A DNA stretch of 5,220 nt, taken from positions 1 through 5,220 of the forward strand of contig RGYX01000082.1 of assembly GCA_010031845.1 (NCBI GenBank), written 5' to 3'. The notes beneath the pieces are model-generated. The model was not told the origin of the DNA. It saw only the letters and a list, made by a program, of their open reading frames with translations, and did not search any database. Position numbers and translations under genes: made by a program. Source of the DNA: Verrucomicrobiota bacterium. GTDB lineage: Bacteria > Verrucomicrobiota > Verrucomicrobiia > Methylacidiphilales > Verrucolacustridaceae. Positions 1 through 5,220 of the stretch are shown here, piece by piece (position 1 is the first letter of the stretch; each line of letters begins with the position of its first letter).

Positions 1-395
1 CAGACCGTTCGGGCCAGATCCAACGCCGCCCCCACCACGCTTCCTCCCGGCATGGACCAACCTTGTGCCTGCGGGGCACGACTTTCCAAAAGTTCAATCT
101 GCCCATCCAAAAAAGCGAGATCCTCCTCCTTGAGACGGGCATATCCATCCTCCTCATATCGGGCCAGGTCCTTGGGCAAAACGGCCAACTCCCCCATCAA
201 ACCCACCAGGGCTTTTTGTATCGTCTCGAGGATCCCCCGCACCTCCCGGGAGGCCTGGGACCGGGCCAATCCCAAGCAGGCGTTGAGTTCATCCACCTCC
301 CCGTAAGCCTCCACCCGTGGGCTGTCTTTCCTTACCCTCCTACCGTACATTAACCCGGTGGTACCCTCATCCCCCGTACGTGTTGCAATTGACAT
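1..395 (-). CDS. pduO: PduO-type cob(I)alamin adenosyltransferase, 3' end cut off by the window
   Basis: This enzyme transfers the adenosyl group of ATP to cob(I)alamin, making coenzyme B12 in the cytoplasm. The first 131 residues are visible; family members are usually about 180-190 residues, so roughly the last third lies outside the window. The N-terminus has the family ATP-binding signature: TRTGDEGTTGL at residues 5-15, then GRRVRKDSPRVEAYG (18-32) and VDELN (34-38). Near the edge, PGGS (116-119) and the ALDLART stretch (124-130), with a conserved Arg at 129, match the family's C-terminal helix. The ATG (complement of 393-395) places TGD at the usual distance from the start. No strong Shine-Dalgarno is seen, only a G-rich GGGTGTGGG just upstream. 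The gene is divergent from the lapA-like/M24/carboxypeptidase cluster across a 42-base gap. The family call is firm; the C-terminal corrinoid-binding part cannot be seen. Confidence 0.93.
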   Translation of the reverse strand, partial: MSIATRTGDEGTTGLMYGRRVRKDSPRVEAYGEVDELNACLGLARSQASREVRGILETIQKALVGLMGELAVLPKDLARYEEDGYARLKEEDLAFLDGQIELLESRAPQAQGWSMPGGSVVGAALDLARTV

Positions 396-418
396 CCCAC
401 ACCCATACCCGATGAAAT
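389..418 (+). promoter_or_regulatory. possible sigma70-type promoter for the plus-strand cluster
   Basis: A perfect -35 consensus TTGACA lies at 389-394. After an 18-base spacer comes TGAAAT at 413-418, which matches 4 of 6 positions of the TATAAT -10 box. Transcription would then begin around 425, leaving a leader of only about a dozen bases before the ATG at 438. The -35 box overlaps the start codon of the divergent adenosyltransferase gene. The -10 box is weak, so this is a pattern match and not a demonstrated promoter. Confidence 0.3.
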
Positions 419-437
419 CTGGGATCCAAGCCCTACC

Positions 438-620
438 ATGAACCGCCACCGAATCGTATCTTTGGGAACCCTAGCCACCGCCGTGGCCCTTCTCGCCCGC
501 CAGTCAGGCTTTCTTCACCTTGATTTCTTCCTCTTCGGTTTGGACCTGCGGATTCCGATGGTGCTTCTGGCCTTTCTCCTGGCCGGCTTCCTGGCCGGCG
601 CCCTTCTCAAATCCTCCTGA
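438..620 (+). CDS. small LapA-like (DUF1049) two-helix inner-membrane protein
   Basis: The product is a 60-residue, strongly hydrophobic protein. A first membrane segment covers about residues 6-20, after a short basic N-terminus (MNRHR). A second covers about 40-57 and is rich in small residues (LLAGFLAGALL). The stretch LDFFLFGLDLRIPMVLLA between them resembles the LapA domain pattern, in which a short beta-like segment and a Pro precede the second helix. Known LapA proteins are inner-membrane factors linked to lipopolysaccharide assembly and are usually longer, about 90-100 residues. Function here is therefore inferred only from resemblance. No clear Shine-Dalgarno precedes the ATG. The stop lies two bases before the GTG of the M24 peptidase gene, so the two are probably co-transcribed and translationally coupled. 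It could instead be an unrelated small membrane protein. Confidence 0.55.
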   Translation: MNRHRIVSLGTLATAVALLARQSGFLHLDFFLFGLDLRIPMVLLAFLLAGFLAGALLKSS

Positions 621-622
621 CC

Positions 623-1741
623 GTGCCCAAGGTCGCCCGTCTCATCGTCGGCAACACCGACCGCTTTCCCGATCTTACCTATGCCACGGGTCTTTTTGTT
701 CCCGACGATTTTGCCTGGTTCCAGACCCGCTCCGGAAAAACCTTCACCCTTCTCGGACCGCTGGAGATCGACCGCGCACGTCGGACCGCCCGAGTGGATC
801 AGTGCCTCGACCTCAGCGCCGAAGAAAAGCGCCTGGGACCCAGGAAATGCCCCTATCCCCAACTATTGGCATCCGTTCTCCGCCGACATGGAATTTTTCG
901 CGCCGTGGTTCCCGGCTCATTTCCCATCGGCTTGGCCCAACCAATGGCAAAGTTTGGAGTTCGGCTTCACCCCATTTCCGAGCCCTTTTTTCCCGAACGA
1001 ATCCGCAAAACCACCAAGGAAATTCAGGCCATCACTTCGGCCATCCGCTCCGCCGAGGCCGGCCTCTCCCGTGCCGTCGAGGTGCTTCGTTCCTCCCGGA
1101 TTGGAAAGAACAAGGTTCTCCGTTGGAATGGATCAACCCTGACCTCAGAAATGCTTCGGGCGGAGATGGAGGTCGCCTGCCTCCGCCACGGCGCCATCGC
1201 CAAGGACACCATCGTGGCGGGCGGAAATCAGGCCTGCGATCCCCACGAACGCGGTTCCGGCCCTCTTCGGGCCCATCAGGCCATCATCTTGGATATCTTT
1301 CCGCGCAACCCGCGCACCGGTTATTTTGGCGACATCACCCGCACGTTGGTCAAGGGTACGCCGTCCGACCGATTAAGCCATTTGCGGGAAACAGTTCACC
1401 AAGGGCAAATGCGGGTCATTCGCCAAACTCGTGCCGGAGCCGATGGTGCAAAGATTCAGCAGGATCTAAGACATTGGTTCACCGCTCAGGGCTATCCCAC
1501 AGGGATTCAAAAGGGACGATGGCAGGGGTTTTTTCACGGGGTGGGTCACGGCCTCGGCTTGGAGATTCATGAATCGCCCCGTTTCGCCGTCGCCTCCCTT
1601 CCCATGAGCACAGTCATCACCCTTGAACCCGGACTCTATGTTCCTGGAATCGGTGGAGTCCGGATCGAAGATGTGTTCCTGGTCCAAAAAGGTTCCTGCC
1701 GTCGCCTGACTCAATTCCCCAATCTCTGGCGGATTCCATGA
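623..1741 (+). CDS. M24 family metallopeptidase (Xaa-Pro aminopeptidase/dipeptidase type)
   Basis: The 372-residue product has the pita-bread fold of M24 peptidases, which use two metal ions to cleave the bond next to proline in peptides. All five metal ligands are present: Asp224 (LDIFPR), Asp237 (GYFGDITRT), His309 (GVGHGLGLEIHE), Glu335 (TLEPGLY) and Glu349 (VRIED). Supporting histidines are His208 (ACDPHE) and His316. Residues 1 to about 125 form the degenerate N-terminal creatinase-like domain, with LTYATGLFVPDD at 18-29. The catalytic domain begins near residue 128 (RKTTKEIQAI). No signal peptide is seen, so it should be cytoplasmic. The GTG start is chosen because it follows the lapA-like stop by two bases and opens directly into the family N-terminus; no Shine-Dalgarno is visible, suggesting coupling. 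Its stop overlaps the next ATG (ATGA). Exact substrate (aminopeptidase P or prolidase) cannot be settled. Confidence 0.92.
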   Translation: MPKVARLIVGNTDRFPDLTYATGLFVPDDFAWFQTRSGKTFTLLGPLEIDRARRTARVDQCLDLSAEEKRLGPRKCPYPQLLASVLRRHGIFRAVVPGSFPIGLAQPMAKFGVRLHPISEPFFPERIRKTTKEIQAITSAIRSAEAGLSRAVEVLRSSRIGKNKVLRWNGSTLTSEMLRAEMEVACLRHGAIAKDTIVAGGNQACDPHERGSGPLRAHQAIILDIFPRNPRTGYFGDITRTLVKGTPSDRLSHLRETVHQGQMRVIRQTRAGADGAKIQQDLRHWFTAQGYPTGIQKGRWQGFFHGVGHGLGLEIHESPRFAVASLPMSTVITLEPGLYVPGIGGVRIEDVFLVQKGSCRRLTQFPNLWRIP

Positions 1742-2835
1742 TTCGTTTTTCCGGTTGGGCATGTTTATGCATCCTCCTCGGGTCGATCCATGGCTTCTCT
1801 GCCCCGCTGACCCCTCCCCCGAAACCTCCGACCTTGGAGAAAGTAAACGAGGAACTGTTGGCCAAGTCCGCCCTGTTGATGGATCCGCTTACCGGACAGG
1901 TTCTGTACGCGAAGAACATCGACGACACCTTTCCTCCCGCCAGCACGGTCAAGCTAATGACGGCCCTGATCGTTTATGAAAAGACGGCAGGGAAAGGCAT
2001 GGTCACAGTGGAGCCCCAGGATACCCGGGTCGAACCCAGCACGGTTCCGCTGCGACCGGGCGAAACCGTTCCCATCAGCGAACTACTCCGCTCCATCATC
2101 ATCGGTTCCGATAACGACAGCGCCATGGCTCTGGCCCGAAGCACGTCCGGATCGGTCGATCGCTTCGTGGCCGAAATGAACACCCAGGCCGTCAAATTGG
2201 GCATGCTTCGAACTCGGTTTGCCAATCCCCATGGTCTTCCCGGCCAACCTCAAAAAACCACGGCCCACGATCTGATGGTTTTATTCAACTCCTTCCTTAC
2301 CAAACCGGAATTACGCCAAATCGCCCAGACCCAGATCTACAATCTGAAAACAGCCATCGGTCTCCAGCACATGCGCAATCACAACAAACTTCTCGGGGTG
2401 TACCCCGGCATGGGGCCCGCCAAAACCGGTTGGACCTATGAGGCACGCCATACCTACGCCGCCTCCGCCACCCGGGACGGGCGGGAGTTGCGTCTCACCC
2501 TGCTCAAGAGCGCCAACAAGTGGCAAGACACACGCCTGTTGTTCGATTACGGCTTTGCCAATCTTCCACCCGCACCGCCGCCCTTACTCAGCTCCTCCCT
2601 TCCCAAAACTGCCAAGACCACCTCCCCTGTGGAGCCGGAGGAAAAACCGGTGGAAGTGGTGATCCCCCCGGAGCCCATTCTCTACACCATCCGTCGTGGG
2701 GATTCCCTCACCACCATTGCCCGCCGGTTTAACGTGGGAGTGGAGGATATCCTCCTTCTGAATCCGATGGACGACCCTGATCTCCTTGTACCCGGACAAC
2801 TGCTCCGCGTGCCGGTCAAACCGCGGACACCTTAA
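1738..2835 (+). CDS. secreted D-alanyl-D-alanine carboxypeptidase (peptidase S11) with C-terminal LysM
   Basis: The 365-residue product is a penicillin-binding protein of the S11 family, which removes the terminal D-Ala from peptidoglycan stem peptides outside the inner membrane. A signal peptide covers about residues 1-21 (Arg3, hydrophobic core 6-17, small residues near 19-22), followed by a Pro-rich linker. The three active-site motifs are intact and in order: STVK (69-72, nucleophile Ser69, general base Lys72), SDN (124-126) and KTG (229-231). A second Pro-rich linker (about 277-312) leads to one LysM domain (about 316-358, YTIRRGDSLTTIARRFNVGV onward). LysM binds N-acetylglucosamine-containing glycan and may take the place of the C-terminal domain and membrane anchor of classical PBP5 enzymes. 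The start overlaps the M24 stop as ATGA. The TAA overlaps the convergent oxidoreductase stop. Confidence 0.95.
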   Translation: MIRFSGWACLCILLGSIHGFSAPLTPPPKPPTLEKVNEELLAKSALLMDPLTGQVLYAKNIDDTFPPASTVKLMTALIVYEKTAGKGMVTVEPQDTRVEPSTVPLRPGETVPISELLRSIIIGSDNDSAMALARSTSGSVDRFVAEMNTQAVKLGMLRTRFANPHGLPGQPQKTTAHDLMVLFNSFLTKPELRQIAQTQIYNLKTAIGLQHMRNHNKLLGVYPGMGPAKTGWTYEARHTYAASATRDGRELRLTLLKSANKWQDTRLLFDYGFANLPPAPPPLLSSSLPKTAKTTSPVEPEEKPVEVVIPPEPILYTIRRGDSLTTIARRFNVGVEDILLLNPMDDPDLLVPGQLLRVPVKPRTP

Positions 2836-3776
2836 CCGAGGATCTTTTGGGCGGTTTCCCAACCGCTTTGCCAAACCGCTTCCAGGCGGGATTCGCAGAC
2901 GGAATCCCCACAAAGGTGAATTCCTGCGGGAAGTTCGCGCGGCATTTCCCGATCAACACAAGAACGTGCATACCTCCACCGGTGGGCAAAGACCGACCCG
3001 CGCTTGTCCGGATCCAGATGCCAGAGTTTTTCCAGAAGAACCTGCAGATCGCTGGCCCAATATTCCGGGGATTGCTCCAGATGATCCCGACTGTAGTTCG
3101 GGGAGGCTTGAATGACGTACACCGTGCTTCCCTCCATGATTCTTCCGATCTTCACATTCTCACACGCGGTCCACGCCAGCGGATCCCGTCCGGTTGGATC
3201 CATCCGGGCGTAAGCGGATTGACCCCCGGCATCCTCCCGGGCGACAAGGTATTCCAGCAACACCGTCAGACAAGGATCGTAAACCGGGGAGGAGGTTTTT
3301 TTTCCTAGCAGTGCCGCGGTCTGGGGCCACGGACAGGAACTCACCACGGCATCATACTCTTCCCCTTGCACCCGCCACTTCTTGCCGGCTTTCTCGATCC
3401 TTTTGACTTCCGCCTCCCTCCTCACCAAAACCCCCTCCGCCAGAAGGGTTCCCAAGCGGTTATTTCCATCCTGAACATAGAACCTCTCCTCACCCGCCCG
3501 ATAGAGCTCCCCCTCCTGGCCGGCCAAGAGGATGGGATTGGGGAGAACCTTTAATTTGGACCCGCACAACCTCAGGACCTCTTCCCTGACTTTGGGGTCG
3601 CGCAGAGTGAAGTATTGCACCCCATGATCCACCACATGGTCGCCAAACTTACGGCTGGCACAACGTCCTCCCAGGCTCCTGGACTTTTCCCAAACGGTCG
3701 CGTGATGACCGGCTTGAGCCAGCGCACGCGCGCAAACCAAACCACTGATCCCGGCTCCCAAAATGGCAATCCGCAT
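2832..3776 (-). CDS. renalase-like FAD/NAD(P)-dependent amine oxidoreductase
   Basis: The 314-residue product resembles the COG3380/renalase group of FAD-binding oxidoreductases in the amine-oxidase superfamily. The N-terminus forms the Rossmann dinucleotide-binding fold: MRIAILGAGISG with GxGxxG at residues 7-12, an acidic Glu30 closing the second strand (TVWEK), and GGR at 36-38. DHGVQYFTLRD (50-60) is the group's characteristic segment. Near the C-terminus, HLCGDS (287-292) followed by RLEAVWQSGWETA matches the second FAD-contact motif. The reading frame stays open upstream to 3941, but the ATG at 3776 is preferred because it begins exactly at the Rossmann strand and has an AGGAAGG ribosome-binding site. 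It is probably cytoplasmic. It is transcribed alone here, convergent with the carboxypeptidase and divergent from the DsrE-like gene. The substrate is unknown; bacterial renalases act on misreduced dihydronicotinamides, which is only a possibility here. Confidence 0.88.
   Translation of the reverse strand: MRIAILGAGISGLVCARALAQAGHHATVWEKSRSLGGRCASRKFGDHVVDHGVQYFTLRDPKVREEVLRLCGSKLKVLPNPILLAGQEGELYRAGEERFYVQDGNNRLGTLLAEGVLVRREAEVKRIEKAGKKWRVQGEEYDAVVSSCPWPQTAALLGKKTSSPVYDPCLTVLLEYLVAREDAGGQSAYARMDPTGRDPLAWTACENVKIGRIMEGSTVYVIQASPNYSRDHLEQSPEYWASDLQVLLEKLWHLDPDKRGSVFAHRWRYARSCVDREMPRELPAGIHLCGDSVCESRLEAVWQSGWETAQKILG
2847..2870. terminator. possible weak hairpin terminator inside the convergent gene end
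   Basis: GCGGTT (2851-2856) and AACCGC (2861-2866) form a perfect six-base-pair stem with a TCCC loop, followed on the plus strand by TTTG. A second, overlapping stem is possible: TTGGG (2847-2851) with CCCAA (2858-2862). The site is 16 bases after the carboxypeptidase stop and lies within the last codons of the oxidoreductase gene on the other strand. The U-tract is very short, so this is a weak candidate; there is no other place for a terminator between the two genes. Confidence 0.25.
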
Positions 3777-3780
3777 GAGA

Positions 3781-3787
3781 CCTTCCT
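3781..3787 (-). promoter_or_regulatory. ribosome-binding site that fixes the oxidoreductase start
   Basis: On the minus strand AGGAAGG lies four bases before the ATG at 3776. It supports this start over the in-frame upstream ATGs near 3908 and 3941, which would add up to 55 residues ahead of the Rossmann fold. A second AGGAGG at 3795-3800 is too far away (18 bases) to serve this ATG. Confidence 0.7.
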
Positions 3788-3869
3788 GCCAGAACCTCCT
3801 TAAATCACCAGCCCCAAGACCCACCCCCTCCGCTTTATCATCGGGCGCGGTTCGTTTAGAGTATGGAAG

Positions 3870-4169
3870 TTGAACACCCTCCTGATTCTCGCCTCCCCAC
3901 CGGACCATCCTGCGACCGCTGATTTCTGGCGACGGCTCCAAAGCAATCGATCAACGATGAATGATCTCTCCGTCTACTGCCTCCATGAGGGAGCCCGATC
4001 CCTGGCGGATGTCCGGTTGAAGGATCGGATGATTCGCCTCTTTGCCTGCCCGAGGGCAGCCGAAACCATCGCGGGATCCGGATGGGAAGGCGTAACCTTG
4101 GGGGGTCCCGGACTTCTGGCGGAATTAATCGAACGGGCCTCCACCATCCACACCTTTTCTCCTGCATGA
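3870..4169 (+). CDS. small DsrE/TusD-like protein, start uncertain
   Basis: The 99-residue product looks like a DsrE-family alpha/beta protein. It has a first hydrophobic strand (TLLILASPP, residues 3-11), a second strand ending VYCLHEGARSLAD (35-47), a Cys-containing strand RLFACPRAAE (56-65), and a glycine-rich turn before a final helix (TLGGPGLLAELIERAS, 76-91). Characterised DsrE/TusD proteins pass persulfide sulfur through a conserved Cys; Cys60 lies in the comparable place, although this assignment is inference. The TTG start at 3870 is chosen because the first strand lies upstream of the only in-frame ATG (3957). The GGAAG at 3865-3869 abuts the TTG with no spacing, so initiation is poorly supported. 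The last codon overlaps the next gene as ATGA, suggesting a co-translated pair. I recognise the fold pattern only, not a precise orthologue. Confidence 0.6.
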   Translation: MNTLLILASPPDHPATADFWRRLQSNRSTMNDLSVYCLHEGARSLADVRLKDRMIRLFACPRAAETIAGSGWEGVTLGGPGLLAELIERASTIHTFSPA

Positions 4170-4486
4170 AACGGTTGGTGGTCATTTGCCAGACGGCTCC
4201 AGGCGGCAAAAGACGGCTCGCGGAAGAGGCGTTTCGCCTGGCAGCCGGTCTCTCCGCCACGGGCCGGTTTCAGCTGGATTTCGTCCTGCAACAAGGTGCC
4301 CTGCTTCTGTTGGAGCCTGAATTCGGAGGTTCCCCCTCTTCTTGGGAATCGCTCCACTCCCCGCAGACCCAAGTTTACGTCCCTTCGGGCTTCTCCCGAT
4401 CCATTTCCGGGCTCTCTCTCCACAACTTGCCCGAGGGAGACCTGGAAAAGTTCACCCATGGGGCTGACCTTGTCCTGCGCTTCTAA
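4166..4486 (+). CDS. small DsrF/TusC-like protein
   Basis: The 106-residue product begins with a strand (KRLVVICQTAP, residues 2-12), then a helix rich in Ala and Glu (LAEEAFRLAAGLSA, 18-31) and a second strand with LDFVLQQGALLLLEP (37-51). This is the layout of DsrF/TusC subunits, in which a strand-helix-strand unit leads to a GV/GA-LLL segment. The only Cys is Cys8 in the first strand. In known systems TusC is a partner of TusB and TusD in a ring complex that carries sulfur for tRNA 2-thiouridine. No TusB-like gene follows here, so that role is not established. The ATG overlaps the upstream stop (ATGA) and has no Shine-Dalgarno of its own, pointing to translational coupling. The family call is tentative; another DsrE-superfamily protein is the main alternative. 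Confidence 0.6.
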   Translation: MKRLVVICQTAPGGKRRLAEEAFRLAAGLSATGRFQLDFVLQQGALLLLEPEFGGSPSSWESLHSPQTQVYVPSGFSRSISGLSLHNLPEGDLEKFTHGADLVLRF

Positions 4487-4525
4487 GGGTTTTGCTCGAC
4501 TCTTGAGCCTCCATCCTCCATCCGA

Positions 4526-4533
4526 AGAGAGGT
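4526..4533 (+). promoter_or_regulatory. ribosome-binding site of mpl
   Basis: AGAGAGGT at 4526-4533 lies just before the ATG at 4537; the GAGG core (4529-4532) is four bases from it. This supports the chosen start and independent initiation of mpl, in contrast to the two small genes upstream, which lack well-placed sites. Confidence 0.6.
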
Positions 4534-4536
4534 ACC

Positions 4537-5220
4537 ATGCTGGATCGCGCCCATCTTAAACACCTCCACTTCCTCGGGATTGCCGGAACCGGCATGGGAA
4601 CGGTGGCGGCCATGTTCCGTGAGATCGGACTCCATGTCACCGGATCCGACCAGGCGGTCTACCCGCCAATGTCAGATTTTCTCCGTGACCGAGGAATCAT
4701 CTTTCACGAAGGTTATGACGAGAAGAATCTAACCCCCAAGCCAGACCTGGCCATTGTGGGTAACGCCCTCTCCCGCGGGAATCCAGAACTGGAAGCCGTT
4801 CTAACGCACCGCATCCCGTTTGTTTCCCTGCCGGAACTTCTCCGGGGTTGGTTTCTTTACCGCTCACGCAATCTGGTCGTCACCGGAACCCACGGCAAAA
4901 CCACCACGTCGACTATGCTGGCTTTCCTTCTGGAAAAAGGCGGCTTGCAGCCCAGCTGGTTCATCGGCGGTGTTCCGGTGGACCTTCCCGGGGGATGCCA
5001 TCACGGCAAGGGCCCCTTCTGGGTTCTGGAAGGCGATGAGTACGACACCTCGTTCGCCGACAAGCGGAGCAAGTTTCTCCACTACCTTCCCGAGCTGGTC
5101 ATCCTCAATAACGTCGAATTTGACCACGCCGACATCTATCCCGATATCGCCGCCATCCAGAAATCCTTCCGGCAACTTCTCCAGACCGTCCCGAAAAACG
5201 GTTTGGCCCTGATCAATGCC
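4537..5220 (+). CDS. mpl: UDP-N-acetylmuramate:L-alanyl-gamma-D-glutamyl-meso-diaminopimelate ligase, 3' end cut off
   Basis: Mpl is the cytoplasmic murein-recycling ligase that joins recovered L-Ala-gamma-D-Glu-meso-DAP to UDP-MurNAc using ATP. The first 228 residues are present, about half of a protein that is usually around 450-470 residues. The N-terminal UDP-binding Rossmann domain begins with LGIAGTGMG (13-21). The ATP-binding P-loop is GTHGKTT (117-123, Lys121). EGDEYDTSFADKRSKFLHY (165-183) and NNVEFDHADIY (191-201) distinguish Mpl from MurC, which has an EADESDGSF-type motif. The start has a good ribosome-binding site. It lies 50 bases after the TusC-like gene on the same strand with no convincing terminator between, so it may be co-transcribed with the small pair. 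It shares the peptidoglycan theme with the carboxypeptidase gene 1.7 kb to the left. Confidence 0.95.
   Translation, partial: MLDRAHLKHLHFLGIAGTGMGTVAAMFREIGLHVTGSDQAVYPPMSDFLRDRGIIFHEGYDEKNLTPKPDLAIVGNALSRGNPELEAVLTHRIPFVSLPELLRGWFLYRSRNLVVTGTHGKTTTSTMLAFLLEKGGLQPSWFIGGVPVDLPGGCHHGKGPFWVLEGDEYDTSFADKRSKFLHYLPELVILNNVEFDHADIYPDIAAIQKSFRQLLQTVPKNGLALINA

Noticed and set aside
520..1572. 350-codon plus-strand open frame overlapping the M24 peptidase
   Set aside because: Its translation is rich in Arg, Pro and Ser with no recognisable motif, while the overlapping frame 623-1741 has a complete M24 ligand set. It is a shadow caused by GC-rich codon use.
2847..3308. 153-codon plus-strand open frame opposite the oxidoreductase
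   Set aside because: The minus-strand product has clear FAD-binding motifs at both ends; this frame has none and lacks a ribosome-binding site.
3834..3862. Possible promoter (TTTATC then TAGAGT) before the DsrE-like gene
   Set aside because: The -35 matches only 3 of 6 positions and the -10 4 of 6. Transcription would start at or next to the TTG codon, leaving no leader, so it is too weak to annotate.
3777..3941. 55-residue upstream extension of the oxidoreductase frame
   Set aside because: It precedes the Rossmann strand, has no domain features, overlaps the divergent DsrE-like gene and ignores the good ribosome-binding site at 3781-3787.
3974..4459. 161-codon minus-strand open frame opposite the DsrE/TusC-like genes
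   Set aside because: There is no recognisable motif and it is antisense to two overlapping genes with coherent folds and an ATGA junction. It is most likely a shadow, though the modest support for the two small genes means it is rejected with less certainty than the others.
4487..4536. Short inverted repeat GCTC/GAGC and a CTCCATC-type direct repeat between the TusC-like gene and mpl
   Set aside because: The stem is only four base pairs with no T-tract, and the repeat is two short copies. Neither supports a terminator or regulatory element.
4864..5175. 103-codon minus-strand open frame inside mpl
   Set aside because: It is antisense to the P-loop and Mpl signature region and has no features of its own.

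Overview
The window carries chromosomal housekeeping genes from a GC-rich, Gram-negative-type bacterium. There is no sign of phage, insertion sequence, CRISPR array or RNA gene. The lineage cannot be fixed from the sequence. The presence of Mpl (recycling of meso-diaminopimelate murein peptide), a LapA-like membrane protein and the style of the M24 peptidase suggest a Gram-negative group, and Verrucomicrobiota is my low-confidence guess. Coding density is very high: genes overlap at ATGA junctions, and the longest gene-free gap is about 90 bases.

Left part (1-2835). A PduO-type cob(I)alamin adenosyltransferase is encoded on the minus strand and runs off the left edge. A 42-base gap separates it from a divergent plus-strand cluster of three tightly packed genes. 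These are a 60-residue LapA-like two-helix membrane protein, an M24 metallopeptidase of the Xaa-Pro aminopeptidase/dipeptidase type with a complete metal-ligand set, and a secreted S11 D-alanyl-D-alanine carboxypeptidase with a C-terminal LysM domain. The last two share an ATGA start/stop overlap. A possible promoter with a perfect TTGACA box lies in the gap and overlaps the start of the adenosyltransferase gene.

Middle (2832-3776). A renalase-like FAD-dependent amine oxidoreductase is encoded on the minus strand. It converges on the carboxypeptidase gene so closely that both TAA stop codons sit in one TTAA tetranucleotide.

Right part (3870-5220). Two small plus-strand genes, coupled by another ATGA overlap, resemble the DsrE/TusD and DsrF/TusC sulfur-relay subunits. 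The third subunit (TusB/DsrH) does not follow them. Fifty bases later, the first half of mpl begins (UDP-N-acetylmuramate:L-alanyl-gamma-D-glutamyl-meso-diaminopimelate ligase) and runs off the right edge.

The recurring theme is cell-wall metabolism: the carboxypeptidase trims stem peptides and Mpl reloads recovered tripeptide onto UDP-MurNAc. The peptidase, oxidoreductase and corrinoid enzyme have no evident shared pathway. I found no clearly novel system. The least explained elements are the TusB-less DsrE/TusC-like pair beside mpl, its uncertain start, and the LysM-tailed carboxypeptidase.
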